Positions 7,479 to 14,303 are shown, counted from the stretch's first letter. The stretch is 20,066 nt of DNA from an uncultured Collinsella sp. (GCA_900544755.1 UQWQ01000034.1:1-20066); one strand, 5' to 3'. Program-made: numbers and translations. Notes: generated by a model not told the origin, from the letters alone.

Positions 7479-7523
7479 GACCATGTGCTAGCTTCTCTAT
7501 ATAGTGTTGCTAGCAGGGCTAGC
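7477..7523 (+). promoter_or_regulatory. Toxin-antitoxin promoter with three GCTAGC operators
   Basis: TTGACC (7477-7482), a 17-bp spacer and TATAGT (7500-7505) form a near-consensus promoter with start near 7512. The palindrome GCTAGC occurs at 7487-7492 in the spacer, 7509-7514 over the start, and 7518-7523 just downstream. Such clustering fits binding by the ribbon-helix-helix antitoxin and autorepression, which is inferred from the family. Confidence 0.75.
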
Positions 7524-7545
7524 AATTGAAGGGAGCGGGATCGAC

Positions 7546-7899
7546 GTGGGTGCTGTTAGCGGCATGGCGCAGGTGAACGTTCGCGTAGATCGCCAGGTCA
7601 AGAACCGTGCCGAGGAGGTGCTGCGGCTTTCGGGCGGGTCACTGCCCGAGCTCATCAAAAAGGTGGTGGCTAAGGTCGCGCAGGGTGGCGGGCAGTGCGA
7701 GGAAGTGCTTGCGGCCGTCGACGACCGGCAGCAGTCCGTCGCGCCCGATACACCGTTTGCCGCGTCGTGGGCGGCGGCGGATCAGCTTTACGCGGACCTG
7801 GGCATCGCGACGTCGCCCGTATCCGACGATCGCGATTGGGACGCAATCTATTCCGAAGCTATGGACGAGCGCTATCGCCAAAAGGGGATGATCCTGTGA
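7546..7899 (+). CDS. Type II antitoxin, RelB/DinJ-like ribbon-helix-helix protein
   Basis: A 117-aa protein. The beta strand and helix of a ribbon-helix-helix fold are visible near the start (QVNVRVDRQVKNRAEEVL, then GGSLPELIKKVV), in the RelB/DinJ manner. The C-terminal half is acidic and ends in a segment rich in Asp, Trp and Tyr, as expected for a toxin-wrapping tail. GTG 7546 is preferred: GAAGGGAG lies about 10 bp before it, and a longer frame from 7504 would begin upstream of the predicted transcription start. ATG 7564 is a possible alternative. The stop overlaps the toxin start by 4 bp. It probably represses its own promoter through the GCTAGC sites. Confidence 0.83.
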   Translation: MGAVSGMAQVNVRVDRQVKNRAEEVLRLSGGSLPELIKKVVAKVAQGGGQCEEVLAAVDDRQQSVAPDTPFAASWAAADQLYADLGIATSPVSDDRDWDAIYSEAMDERYRQKGMIL

Positions 7900-8411
7900 G
7901 CGGGGCTCCCCTCAAAATAATGGTGGATGCCAACGTATGGGTTGATTCGTTTTGCGTCGACCATGCCGAGTCGCTTGCCGCACGTGCGTTTATTGGGCAG
8001 GCGACGGAGGCGGGGGCATTGCTGTTCTTTCCGGTGCATATCGCTAAGGACGTGCTGTACGTTGTCCAACACGAGCTGAAGCGTAGCGTTCTTGCCAGCG
8101 GGGGAGCGATCGACGAGGCGTTTGCCCGTGCAATTGGCGATGCGGCGCTGGCGTTTGTTCGGAACATGACCGAAAACGCCACGGCCGTGGGCGCAGATGC
8201 GTCGGACCTTTGGCTGGCCGACAAATACTTAGCGCTCCATCGCGATTACGAAGACAACTTGGTGCTCGCCGCGTGCAAGCGCGCGCAGGTCGATTACTTG
8301 GTAACTAACGATCGCAAGCTGCTCGAACATGCCGATCTTGCAGCAAAGACCCCGCGCCAAATGATGCCGATTCTGGCTTTGGCCGAACGCGGCGGCGCGG
8401 CTATCGGTTGA
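7896..8411 (+). CDS. PIN-domain toxin (VapC-like, PIN_3 type)
   Basis: A 171-aa protein translated from GTG 7896, which overlaps the antitoxin stop; AAAAGGGG lies 9 bp upstream. PIN nuclease landmarks are IMVDANVWVDSF with Asp11 near the N-terminus, DYEDNLVLAAC with Asp120, and YLVTNDRKLL with Asp139, giving the acidic metal cluster of an Mg-dependent ribonuclease. The DYED...TND pattern is that of the PIN_3 group. By family it should cleave RNA, often tRNA or rRNA, when not bound by the antitoxin. PIN toxins usually pair with VapB-type or AbrB-type antitoxins, so pairing with a RelB/DinJ-like protein is a mixed arrangement. The target is unknown. Confidence 0.87.
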   Translation: MSGAPLKIMVDANVWVDSFCVDHAESLAARAFIGQATEAGALLFFPVHIAKDVLYVVQHELKRSVLASGGAIDEAFARAIGDAALAFVRNMTENATAVGADASDLWLADKYLALHRDYEDNLVLAACKRAQVDYLVTNDRKLLEHADLAAKTPRQMMPILALAERGGAAIG

Positions 8412-8423
8412 CGCGAACTGTTT

Positions 8424-8460
8424 GCGGGCCTCTTGGACGACGATGCGCCAAGGGACCCGC
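8424..8460. terminator. Hairpin between convergent genes
   Basis: Arms 8424-8436 and 8448-8460 pair over 13 positions with two imperfect pairs. It sits between the toxin stop and the stop of the leftward gene, so it can serve both strands. No T run follows on either side. Confidence 0.5.
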
Positions 8461-8469
8461 GTCTGCTAT

Positions 8470-8904
8470 TTACAAAAGCTCGGCCTTAATGGCGGGACTT
8501 TCTGCGAGCTGCTCGGCTGCCTTTTCGTCGGAGCTGTCGAGTGCTGCCAGGCTGCGGTAGACCCACTCGTTGACCTGGGTGTTCTTGACGCCTGCGGTCT
8601 GCATGAGGGCACCTACCTCGCGGATTGCTGCGAGCAGATCGGCTTTGGGACCCGCGAGCTCGACCTCGATACCGCGGTAGGCGGTCACGCCACGGTTCTC
8701 GCTCACGTGGTCGATAAAGCCCTCGACGGTCTCAAGCTGCTGGGCAAGAGCTGCATCATCGGCAGCGTCCAGCGCGACGAGTGCGTTCGATACCGTGAGG
8801 GCGGGATGTCCGCAGGGGACAAAGCCTTCGATGACATCCATGGCTTCGGTAATGGTTGAGCCCAGGCCTGCGAGGGCATTGACGAGTTGCTGCTTGGTAT
8901 CCAT
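8470..8904 (-). CDS. Hypothetical acidic, mostly helical 144-aa protein
   Basis: I do not recognise this protein. ATG 8904 is chosen because AAAGGA lies 7 bp before it; the frame stays open further upstream, but that part overlaps the promoter region and has odd composition. The product is Ala-, Asp- and Glu-rich, with no signal peptide or membrane helix. One notable stretch, EGFVPCGHPALTVSNALVALD, holds its only Cys and one of its two His residues. The rest looks like stacked amphipathic helices, which suggests a cytoplasmic protein-protein interaction module. It is transcribed away from ssrA, with a 239-bp divergent gap. No function is proposed. Confidence 0.72.
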   Translation of the reverse strand: MDTKQQLVNALAGLGSTITEAMDVIEGFVPCGHPALTVSNALVALDAADDAALAQQLETVEGFIDHVSENRGVTAYRGIEVELAGPKADLLAAIREVGALMQTAGVKNTQVNEWVYRSLAALDSSDEKAAEQLAESPAIKAELL

Positions 8905-8940
8905 AACGGTCCTTTCGACGGGGCAATTTTGCTTGGCGAA

Positions 8941-8968
8941 AATATACGTGACGCGTTCGGTGGCAAAA
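8941..8968 (-). promoter_or_regulatory. Possible promoter of the 144-aa gene
   Basis: On the minus strand TATATT (8946-8941) is a good -10 box, with a poor TTTTGC -35 (8968-8963) 16 bp upstream. The expected start is near 8933, giving a leader of about 30 nt with the AAAGGA ribosome site. Confidence 0.4.
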
Positions 8969-9143
8969 GTGCGAAGTGCGGCGCACATTGGGGTCTTCAC
9001 AGCTCGTGCATAGAACAGCTGTCCGCTTTCAGAACGTGGTAAGATAACACTCCACAAGCGGGGCTCGCCCCGCATGTTCCTTGAAAAGTCGACGGTTATC
9101 GGGTGTTTGCAGGCCCGATACCATCCAGACTTTCCCGACATTC

Positions 9144-9507
9144 GGGGGCGACTGGTTTCGACACGATAGCTCTGAGAGAGGAAGCAAGCCGAGGTCTCCT
9201 CGCCTCGTTAAACAGGGGTACCGTCAAATTGAATTGACAACAACTCTTCTTTTGAGCCTATGGCTCTCGCTGCTTAATTTATAGCGGCGCGTCAACCCGG
9301 TGATTTCCCCGACACCGGCGCGACGTCATCTTAGGGGAATGCTCCTGCGCACGTAATCGGTATGGCGCGGGCTAAGACCGAACCGGTTAGGACGTCGCGA
9401 GCGTGTCGCTGCGCGCAAGGCGTCCGAGACTAAACCAGCGACTGAGCTTGGAGATGCCAATCAGGGGGCTTTCGTGGACCGGAGTTCGATTCTCCGCGCC
9501 TCCACCA
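9144..9507 (+). ncRNA. ssrA: tmRNA (transfer-messenger RNA)
   Basis: The 364-nt gene has both tRNA-like ends: GGGGGCGACTGGTTTCGAC at the 5' end, and a T-arm GGAGTTCGATTCTCC followed by CGCCTCCACCA at the 3' end. The first seven bases pair with CGCCTCC, including one G-U pair, and CCA is encoded. The messenger part reads GAC AAC AAC TCT TCT TTT GAG CCT ATG GCT CTC GCT GCT TAA (9236-9277), i.e. tag DNNSSFEPMALAA. The frame is closed by TGA two codons before this GAC, so the resume codon must be ATT 9233 or GAC 9236. tmRNA with SmpB frees stalled ribosomes and tags the nascent chain for proteolysis. No clear promoter was found upstream; a GCGGGG/CCCCGC hairpin lies at 9059-9074. Confidence 0.97.
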
Positions 9508-9518
9508 TAAGTAACAGG

Positions 9519-9549
9519 CAGGTAGATATTCGTATCTACCTGTCTTTTT
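9519..9549 (+). terminator. ssrA terminator
   Basis: CAGGTAGATA (9519-9528) and TATCTACCTG (9533-9542) pair perfectly around a TTCG loop, followed by TCTTTTTA. It begins 12 bp after the tmRNA CCA end. Confidence 0.92.
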
Positions 9550-9558
9550 ATTTCTAGT

Positions 9559-9610
9559 CCGTACCGCGGAGAATCGAACTCTGTGCAGGGCGCGGGCGTT
9601 AAGCAAACGC
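9559..9610 (+). repeat. 52-bp direct repeat, copy 1 (contains tmRNA T-arm complement)
   Basis: It matches copy 2 (9768-9819) at 48 of 52 positions with no gaps. Bases 9565-9581 (CGCGGAGAATCGAACTC) are the exact reverse complement of tmRNA bases 9482-9498, so this copy carries an inverted 17-bp fragment of the ssrA 3' end. Confidence 0.88.
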
Positions 9611-9684
9611 GAAGCGTTTGTAGCCCGCGGGCGAGGGCGGCGGCAGCCGGCCGAAGCCGGTGCGTATTTGCGAAGCAAATACGC
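9604..9684. repeat. Run of GAA-loop hairpins
   Basis: CAAACGC-GAA-GCGTTTG (9604-9620) and GCGTATTTGC-GAA-GCAAATACGC (9662-9684) are perfect. Between them are GCCCGCGGGC and a CCGGC/GCCGG pair also separated by GAA. The shared tri-loop and close spacing look like a REP-type palindromic cluster. Confidence 0.75.
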
Positions 9685-9767
9685 GGATTCTTCGCGCAAA
9701 GCCTCAGCCCAATATAGATGCGATGTTTATCGAATTTCAGCTGGCCTCGCCCAGCATCAACGGATCC

Positions 9768-9819
9768 CCGTACCGCGGGGAATCGAACTCTATGCAGGGC
9801 GCGGGCGTAAAGAAAACGC
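9768..9819 (+). repeat. 52-bp direct repeat, copy 2
   Basis: Second copy of the 52-bp unit, differing from copy 1 by four substitutions. One lies in the tmRNA-like part (GGGG instead of GGAG), so this copy matches ssrA less well. It ends 10 bp before the 62-bp tandem array. Confidence 0.88.
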
Positions 9820-9829
9820 CTCAGTGACG

Positions 9830-10035
9830 CAGAGTGGGACGCGTTTTCCCAATGACTGCCCAGGCGGAAACCGCATCCCGGAATCTAAGCTCGGAATGGG
9901 GTACATTTTCCGGATGACGCCTCAAGTGGAAGCTGCGACCCGGAATCGAGCCGTAGAGTGGGACATGCTTTCCCCATGGCAACCCAGGCGGAAAGCGCAT
10001 CCCGGAATCGCCCCTCAGAACGGGACGTGCTTTCC
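9830..10035 (+). repeat. Tandem array with 62-bp period, about 3.3 units
   Basis: Units begin at 9830, 9892, 9954 and 10016, exactly 62 bp apart, each opening CAGAGTGGGAC or a variant. CCCGGAATC recurs at 9877, 9939 and 10001, again 62 bp apart. Units 1 and 3 contain imperfect 14-bp inverted arms (unit 1: 9836-9849 with 9866-9879, 12 of 14 paired), so each can form a hairpin. Unit 2 is more diverged and unit 4 is cut short. Confidence 0.87.
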
Positions 10036-10124
10036 GCCAGCCGCCCCCTCAACTCCAAAACCCATGCGCCCTCCATCCCAAAACTGGGTAGAAGAAAGTC
10101 AAAACGCAATCGCAGGAGGTCAAT

Positions 10125-11003
10125 ATGACTGCAGAAGATAAGGCAAAGAACGCCGGCAAGGTCGCGCTCGTCTTGGAGGGTGGCAGTTTTCGTGGGCAGT
10201 TTACCGCCGGCGTGCTCGACGTTCTCATGGAGGCCGGTGTTGAAATTCCGGCGGTGTACGGCGTTTCGGCCGGTGCGCTCAACGGCGTGAACTACAAGTC
10301 GCACCAGATCGGTCGTGCCAACCGCATCAACCTGGCTTTCTGCAACGACAACCGCTTCATGGGTGCCGCATCGTTTGCGTCCACGGGCTCCATTGTGGGT
10401 TACGACTTTATCTTCAACGATGTCCAGGACCGCCTGGATCCCTTTGACAACGAGATGTTCGACGCGAGCTCCATCGAGATGTACGCCGTCGCGACGGACA
10501 TGCTCTTTGGAACCGCCGCGTACCTGCCGGTCAAAAGCGCCGTACTTGACCTCGACGCCGTGCGCGCATCGACGTCGCTGCCGCTGGTTACGCCGCCGGT
10601 CGAGATTGACGGGCACAAATACGTCGACGGCGGCGTAGCCGATTCGGTCCCCATCGAGCACGTGCTGGAGGAGGCGGGCTTCGATCGCGCGGTTGTTATT
10701 GTCACGCAGGACCGCTCATACGAGAAAAAGCCCTACGAGTTTATGCCCGCCGCGCGCGCCCGCTATGTCGACTACCCCTACCTGCTCGAGGCTATCGAGA
10801 CGCGCCACGACCGCTATAACCTCCAGCGCATGCATCTGTGGAAGTATGAGCGCGAGGGCCGCGCGCTGGTCGTTGCTCCGCAAAAGCCGGTCGAGGTCGG
10901 CCACGTTGAGCACGATCCGGCAAAGCTCCTCGACCTGTATATTCAGGGCCGCCAGGAGGCAAAGCGCCTACTGAGTGATATCGAGGCATTTGTCGAGCGC
11001 TAG
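10125..11003 (+). CDS. Patatin-like phospholipase family protein
   Basis: A 292-aa protein with a near-perfect AGGAGGT ribosome site 5 bp before its ATG. The patatin landmarks are clear: oxyanion-hole segment EGGSFRGQFTAG (18-29), nucleophile elbow GVSAG with Ser48, and catalytic-dyad DGG with Asp168. There is no signal peptide or membrane helix, so it should act in the cytoplasm on lipid ester bonds. Length and layout fit the bacterial single-domain group (YjjU/RssA-like). The C-terminal 90 residues are charged and hold several Tyr/Arg stretches. It appears to be a single-gene unit between the repeat island and the rplM promoter; no terminator was seen after it. The natural lipid substrate cannot be told from sequence. 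Confidence 0.92.
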   Translation: MTAEDKAKNAGKVALVLEGGSFRGQFTAGVLDVLMEAGVEIPAVYGVSAGALNGVNYKSHQIGRANRINLAFCNDNRFMGAASFASTGSIVGYDFIFNDVQDRLDPFDNEMFDASSIEMYAVATDMLFGTAAYLPVKSAVLDLDAVRASTSLPLVTPPVEIDGHKYVDGGVADSVPIEHVLEEAGFDRAVVIVTQDRSYEKKPYEFMPAARARYVDYPYLLEAIETRHDRYNLQRMHLWKYEREGRALVVAPQKPVEVGHVEHDPAKLLDLYIQGRQEAKRLLSDIEAFVER

Positions 11004-11067
11004 TGTCGCGACGTCATGACCCATGGACGACATGTGCAGAAAGTCTGGTCGGAGCCAAAATACCTGT

Positions 11068-11095
11068 TGACTCGTACGGTGAGCGGGGTAATATG
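11068..11095 (+). promoter_or_regulatory. Promoter of rplM-rpsI
   Basis: TTGACT (11068-11073), a 16-bp spacer and TAATAT (11090-11095) give a strong promoter with start near 11102. The leader of about 59 nt could host L13-type autoregulation as in E. coli, but no structure was identified. Confidence 0.78.
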
Positions 11096-11160
11096 GACGG
11101 GTTACTTGCAGAGCCCCGTGAATCTCTGTAACAACACGTACTGTACATGGAGGAGTCTAA

Positions 11161-11604
11161 GTGATTTCGAAATCGACTCACTACGCCAAGCAGGGCGAGG
11201 TCCAGCGCAACTGGGTTCTCGTCGACGCCGATGGTGCTGTCCTGGGCCGTCTTGCCACCCAGATCGCAATGATCCTGCGCGGTAAGAACAAGCCCCAGTT
11301 CACGCCCAACAGCGACTGCGGCGACTTCGTTGTCGTCATCAACGCCGATAAGGTCCAGCTTACCGGTAACAAGGCCGACACGAAGACCTATTATCGCCAC
11401 AGCGGCTACAACGGCGGCCTCAAGGCTGAGAGCTTCCGCCAGGCTATGGAGAAGCACCCGGAGAAGGTCATCGAGCGCGCCGTTCGCGGCATGCTGCCCA
11501 AGACCACCCTCGGCCGTGCCCAGATGACCAAGCTTAAGGTCTACGCTGGTGCCGAGCATCCGCACGCTGCCCAGAACCCCACGAAGATTGAGCTGGAGGC
11601 TTAA
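11161..11604 (+). CDS. rplM: 50S ribosomal protein L13
   Basis: A 147-aa protein of normal L13 length. The conserved opening NWVLVDADGAVLGRLAT, the central GDFVVVINADKVQLTGNK block and the RAVRGMLPKTTLGRAQMTKLKVY segment are unmistakable. Translation starts at GTG 11161 behind GGAGGAG. L13 binds 23S rRNA early in assembly of the large subunit. It heads the conserved two-gene operon with rpsI; two bases separate the stop codon from the next ATG, so the genes are coupled. Confidence 0.98.
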   Translation: MISKSTHYAKQGEVQRNWVLVDADGAVLGRLATQIAMILRGKNKPQFTPNSDCGDFVVVINADKVQLTGNKADTKTYYRHSGYNGGLKAESFRQAMEKHPEKVIERAVRGMLPKTTLGRAQMTKLKVYAGAEHPHAAQNPTKIELEA

Positions 11605-11606
11605 AG

Positions 11607-12002
<396 letters not shown>

Positions 12003-12034
12003 GGTTTTATCTCCTTTCGAGATACAATGTACAA

Positions 12035-12076
12035 GCGGGGCCTGCCGATTCCTCGGCGGGTCCCGCTTTTCTTTTT
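12035..12076 (+). terminator. Terminator of the rplM-rpsI operon
   Basis: A 14-bp stem with two G-U pairs (12035-12048 with 12053-12066), a 4-nt loop and the run TTTTCTTTTT. Confidence 0.95.
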
Positions 12077-12125
12077 CGACTAGGGTGGGCGGTTGCATAT
12101 CGCCTGCTAGGGAAGGAGCGATCCT

Positions 12126-13463
12126 ATGCCCCAGAACATCTTCGGTACCGATGGCGTCCGTGGCGTCGCCAATGCCGACCTCTCGTGCGACCTTGCGTTT
12201 CGCCTGGGCCGCGCGGCGACCAAGTTCCTTGGTCCGGACATCTGCATCGGCCGTGACACGCGTCTTTCGGGCACCATGCTCGAGAGCGCTCTGACCGCCG
12301 GCATCATGGCCGAGGGCGGCCGTCCGCACTGCTGCGGCGTCATCCCCACGCCTGCTGTGGCGCTGCTCACCGTTCAGAACGAGCTCGACGGCGGCATCGT
12401 CATCTCCGCTTCGCACAATCCGCCGGAGTTCAACGGCATCAAGTTCTTTAGCCGCAAGGGCATGAAGCTTCCCGACGCTGTCGAGGAAGAGATCAGCGCC
12501 TGGGTCATGTCCGAAGAAGCCATGGCTGCCGATACGCTGCCGACTGGTGCCGGCGTGGGCCACATCATTAAGATGAAGGATGCCCGCAAGGCATACGTCG
12601 ACCACGCCATCGATACGCTTGATGGCCTGAGGCTCGACGGCCTGGTCGTTGCCGTCGACTGCGGTCACGGTGCTTCCTGCCAGACTACGCCCGCCGCGCT
12701 GCAGCGCTTGGGTGCCACGGTCCATGCCATCAACACCGATTACTGCGGCACTGACATTAATGTTGAGTGCGGCTCCACTCACCTCGAGCCCCTGCGCGAG
12801 CTCGTGCTGCGCACCCATGCTGACATCGGTCTGGCCCACGACGGTGACGCCGACCGCGTACTGTTCGTGGACAGCGAGGGCAATGAGATCGACGGTGACT
12901 ACATCCTGGCTATCTGCGGTTCTGACCTCGCCGCTCGCGGCAAGCTCGCCAACTCCGAGATCGTCTCGACCGTCATGTGCAATCTTGGCTTCTCCATCGC
13001 TATGAAGGAGCAGGGCTTCGAGATGGTTCAGACTGCCGTGGGCGACCGCTACGTTCTGGAGCGCATGCTCGCGGACGGCGCCGTCATCGGCGGCGAACAG
13101 TCCGGCCACATCATCTTCCTGGAGCACAACACCACCGGTGACGGCCTGGTGACGGCTCTGCAGCTGCTGGCCGTGCTCAAGCGCACCGGTCGTACCCTTA
13201 CCGATCTTGCCGGCATCATGAAGAAGTACCCGCAGGTACTCGTTAACGTGCATTCCGACAACAAGGCTGGTCTGGACGATTGCCAGCCCATCTGGGATGC
13301 CGTCGCTGCTGCCGAGAAGGAGCTTGACGGCCGCGGTCGCATTCTGGTGCGTCCGAGCGGTACCGAGCCGCTGGTCCGCGTGATGGCCGAGGCCGAGACG
13401 CACGAGCTGACCCAGCGCGTTGTCGACGACATCGTCGAGGTTGTCAAGCGCGAACTTCCCTAA
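12126..13463 (+). CDS. glmM: Phosphoglucosamine mutase
   Basis: A 445-aa enzyme, standard GlmM length, converting glucosamine-6-phosphate to glucosamine-1-phosphate on the way to UDP-GlcNAc and peptidoglycan. The N-terminus FGTDGVRGVAN, the phosphoserine loop ISASHNPPEFNGIKFF with Ser96, the Mg-binding DGDADR at 239-244 and the phosphate-binding SGTEP at 411-415 are all intact. GGAAGGAG precedes the ATG. It follows the rpsI terminator by 49 bp with no clear promoter of its own, so a weak promoter or read-through is likely. The link rplM-rpsI-glmM is common in Gram-positive bacteria. GlmM is activated by phosphorylation of the loop serine. Confidence 0.97.
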   Translation: MPQNIFGTDGVRGVANADLSCDLAFRLGRAATKFLGPDICIGRDTRLSGTMLESALTAGIMAEGGRPHCCGVIPTPAVALLTVQNELDGGIVISASHNPPEFNGIKFFSRKGMKLPDAVEEEISAWVMSEEAMAADTLPTGAGVGHIIKMKDARKAYVDHAIDTLDGLRLDGLVVAVDCGHGASCQTTPAALQRLGATVHAINTDYCGTDINVECGSTHLEPLRELVLRTHADIGLAHDGDADRVLFVDSEGNEIDGDYILAICGSDLAARGKLANSEIVSTVMCNLGFSIAMKEQGFEMVQTAVGDRYVLERMLADGAVIGGEQSGHIIFLEHNTTGDGLVTALQLLAVLKRTGRTLTDLAGIMKKYPQVLVNVHSDNKAGLDDCQPIWDAVAAAEKELDGRGRILVRPSGTEPLVRVMAEAETHELTQRVVDDIVEVVKRELP

Positions 13464-13484
13464 TGGTCAAAAACGGGTGCCAAG

Positions 13485-13493
13485 TGGTAAACT
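13485..13493 (+). promoter_or_regulatory. Possible extended -10 promoter of the EIIA gene
   Basis: TGGTAAACT is an extended -10 element; no good -35 box is seen. The predicted start lies about 35 bp before the ATG. Co-transcription with glmM (70-bp gap, no terminator) is the alternative. Confidence 0.4.
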
Positions 13494-13533
13494 GTTAAGG
13501 TTATTTGATTGATTGGTATGTCCGAGGGGGAGC

Positions 13534-14031
13534 ATGTTCACTAAAGTCCTAAGGTCTTTTGGTATGCGTGGTCGAGTCCTTACGCTGGATGCTCCCATCT
13601 CGGGCGACGTCATTCCGCTCTCCGAGGTAAACGACCAGACGTTTGCCACCGGCCTTTTGGGCCAGGGCGTGGCGATTCAGCCCACCGGAACGCGCGTGAT
13701 TGCACCGGCTGATGCCAAGGTCGAGGCCATTTTTCCCACGGGGCACGCCGTTGCGCTTAACACGGTCGATGGCCTGGACGTGCTCATCCACGTTGGTTTG
13801 GACACTGTTCAGCTCGAGGGCAAGCACTTTACCGTACATGCGCAAGTGGGTGACATCGTCCATAAGGGCGATGTACTCATTGAGTTTGATCGCGAGGCAA
13901 TTGCTGCCGAGGGCTACGATGTGACGGTTCCCATCTTGGTGTGCAACTCCGTTGAGTTCTCGAGCATCAAGGGCTCCGTTGGCGTGCATGTCGAAGAGAT
14001 GGACCAACTCATCGTTGCTCGCGAGCGCTAG
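13534..14031 (+). CDS. PTS glucose-type EIIA component, single domain
   Basis: A 165-aa stand-alone EIIA of the glucose/N-acetylglucosamine family. The acceptor motif VLIHVGLDTVQLEGKHF carries His86, equivalent to E. coli His90, and TGHAVAL carries His71, equivalent to His75. It takes phosphate from HPr and passes it to an EIIB domain; in the cytoplasm it may also act as a regulator, as Crr does. ATG 13534 follows AGGGGGAGC closely. An in-frame TTG 21 bp earlier lacks a ribosome site and is rejected. No EIIB or EIIC is in the window, so the partner lies elsewhere. Position between glmM and nagB suggests amino-sugar uptake. Confidence 0.93.
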   Translation: MFTKVLRSFGMRGRVLTLDAPISGDVIPLSEVNDQTFATGLLGQGVAIQPTGTRVIAPADAKVEAIFPTGHAVALNTVDGLDVLIHVGLDTVQLEGKHFTVHAQVGDIVHKGDVLIEFDREAIAAEGYDVTVPILVCNSVEFSSIKGSVGVHVEEMDQLIVARER

Positions 14032-14071
14032 CAAGTGCACGTGGCCATTAGCCTACAATTCAAACACGTTT

Positions 14072-14105
14072 ACGGAGGGCGCCCTTGAAAGAGGGCGCCC
14101 TCCGT
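14072..14105. terminator. Perfect 14-bp hairpin after the EIIA gene, without T tract
   Basis: ACGGAGGGCGCCCT (14072-14085) pairs fully with 14092-14105 around a 6-nt loop. GGCAAGATGG follows, so it lacks the T run of an intrinsic terminator. It may still end the EIIA message, or form the start of the nagB leader if TACAAT (14053-14058) is a -10 box. Confidence 0.6.
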
Positions 14106-14303
14106 GGCAAGATGGGATTTGTCCGAAGCTAAACAGCTTTGGGTCACCGTGGACGGGCAGGGGCCTCGACGCGGCTAGACACGAGACACATACATTACGC
14201 GACCTCGCCCTGGTGGCCGCACACGTTGGTTGCGGCCGACGCGGGCCGCGGGCAAGTGCTTGTAAGGGGAGCCTTGCCTCTCTTGTACGAGAAAGGACGC
14301 GTA
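14106..14303 (+). promoter_or_regulatory. Structured leader upstream of nagB
   Basis: These 198 bp hold no gene. Visible foldings are GAAGCT/AGCTTT around AAAC (14129-14144), enclosed by GTCC...GGAC, and a GGCCGCA/TGCGGCC stem near 14214-14236. A short AGGGGAGCCTTGCCTCT hairpin lies close to the ribosome site AAAGGA. The glmS ribozyme core was looked for and not found. It may be a cis-regulatory RNA for amino-sugar catabolism, but no known class was recognised. Confidence 0.4.

Larger units (their letters stand above)
9550..10124. other. Non-coding repeat island between ssrA and the patatin gene
   Basis: No believable gene lies in this stretch. Open frames on both strands run across repeats and, on the minus strand, across the tmRNA tail. 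It holds two 52-bp direct repeats, a chain of GAA-loop hairpins and a 62-bp tandem array, each listed separately, plus about 80 bp of unassigned sequence at 9685-9767. The last 70 bp before the patatin gene hold no clear promoter. Confidence 0.8.

Noticed and set aside
9430..9699. Leftward open frame of 89 codons including WWRRGESNSGPRKPP
   Set aside because: This is the antisense of the tmRNA 3' end and terminator. Such WRRGESN peptides are a well-known artefact of tRNA/tmRNA genes.
9830..10035. CRISPR array
   Set aside because: The 62-bp period is a contiguous tandem repeat; there are no constant repeats alternating with unique spacers and no cas genes.
9668..10141. Rightward open frame of 157 codons across the repeat island
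   Set aside because: It runs through the 62-bp tandem array, repeats poorly as protein, lacks a ribosome site and overlaps the start of the patatin gene.
14072..14303. glmS ribozyme
   Set aside because: Only GGGCGCC-type strings inside a simple hairpin were found; the conserved glmS core was not seen, and the downstream gene is nagB, not glmS.
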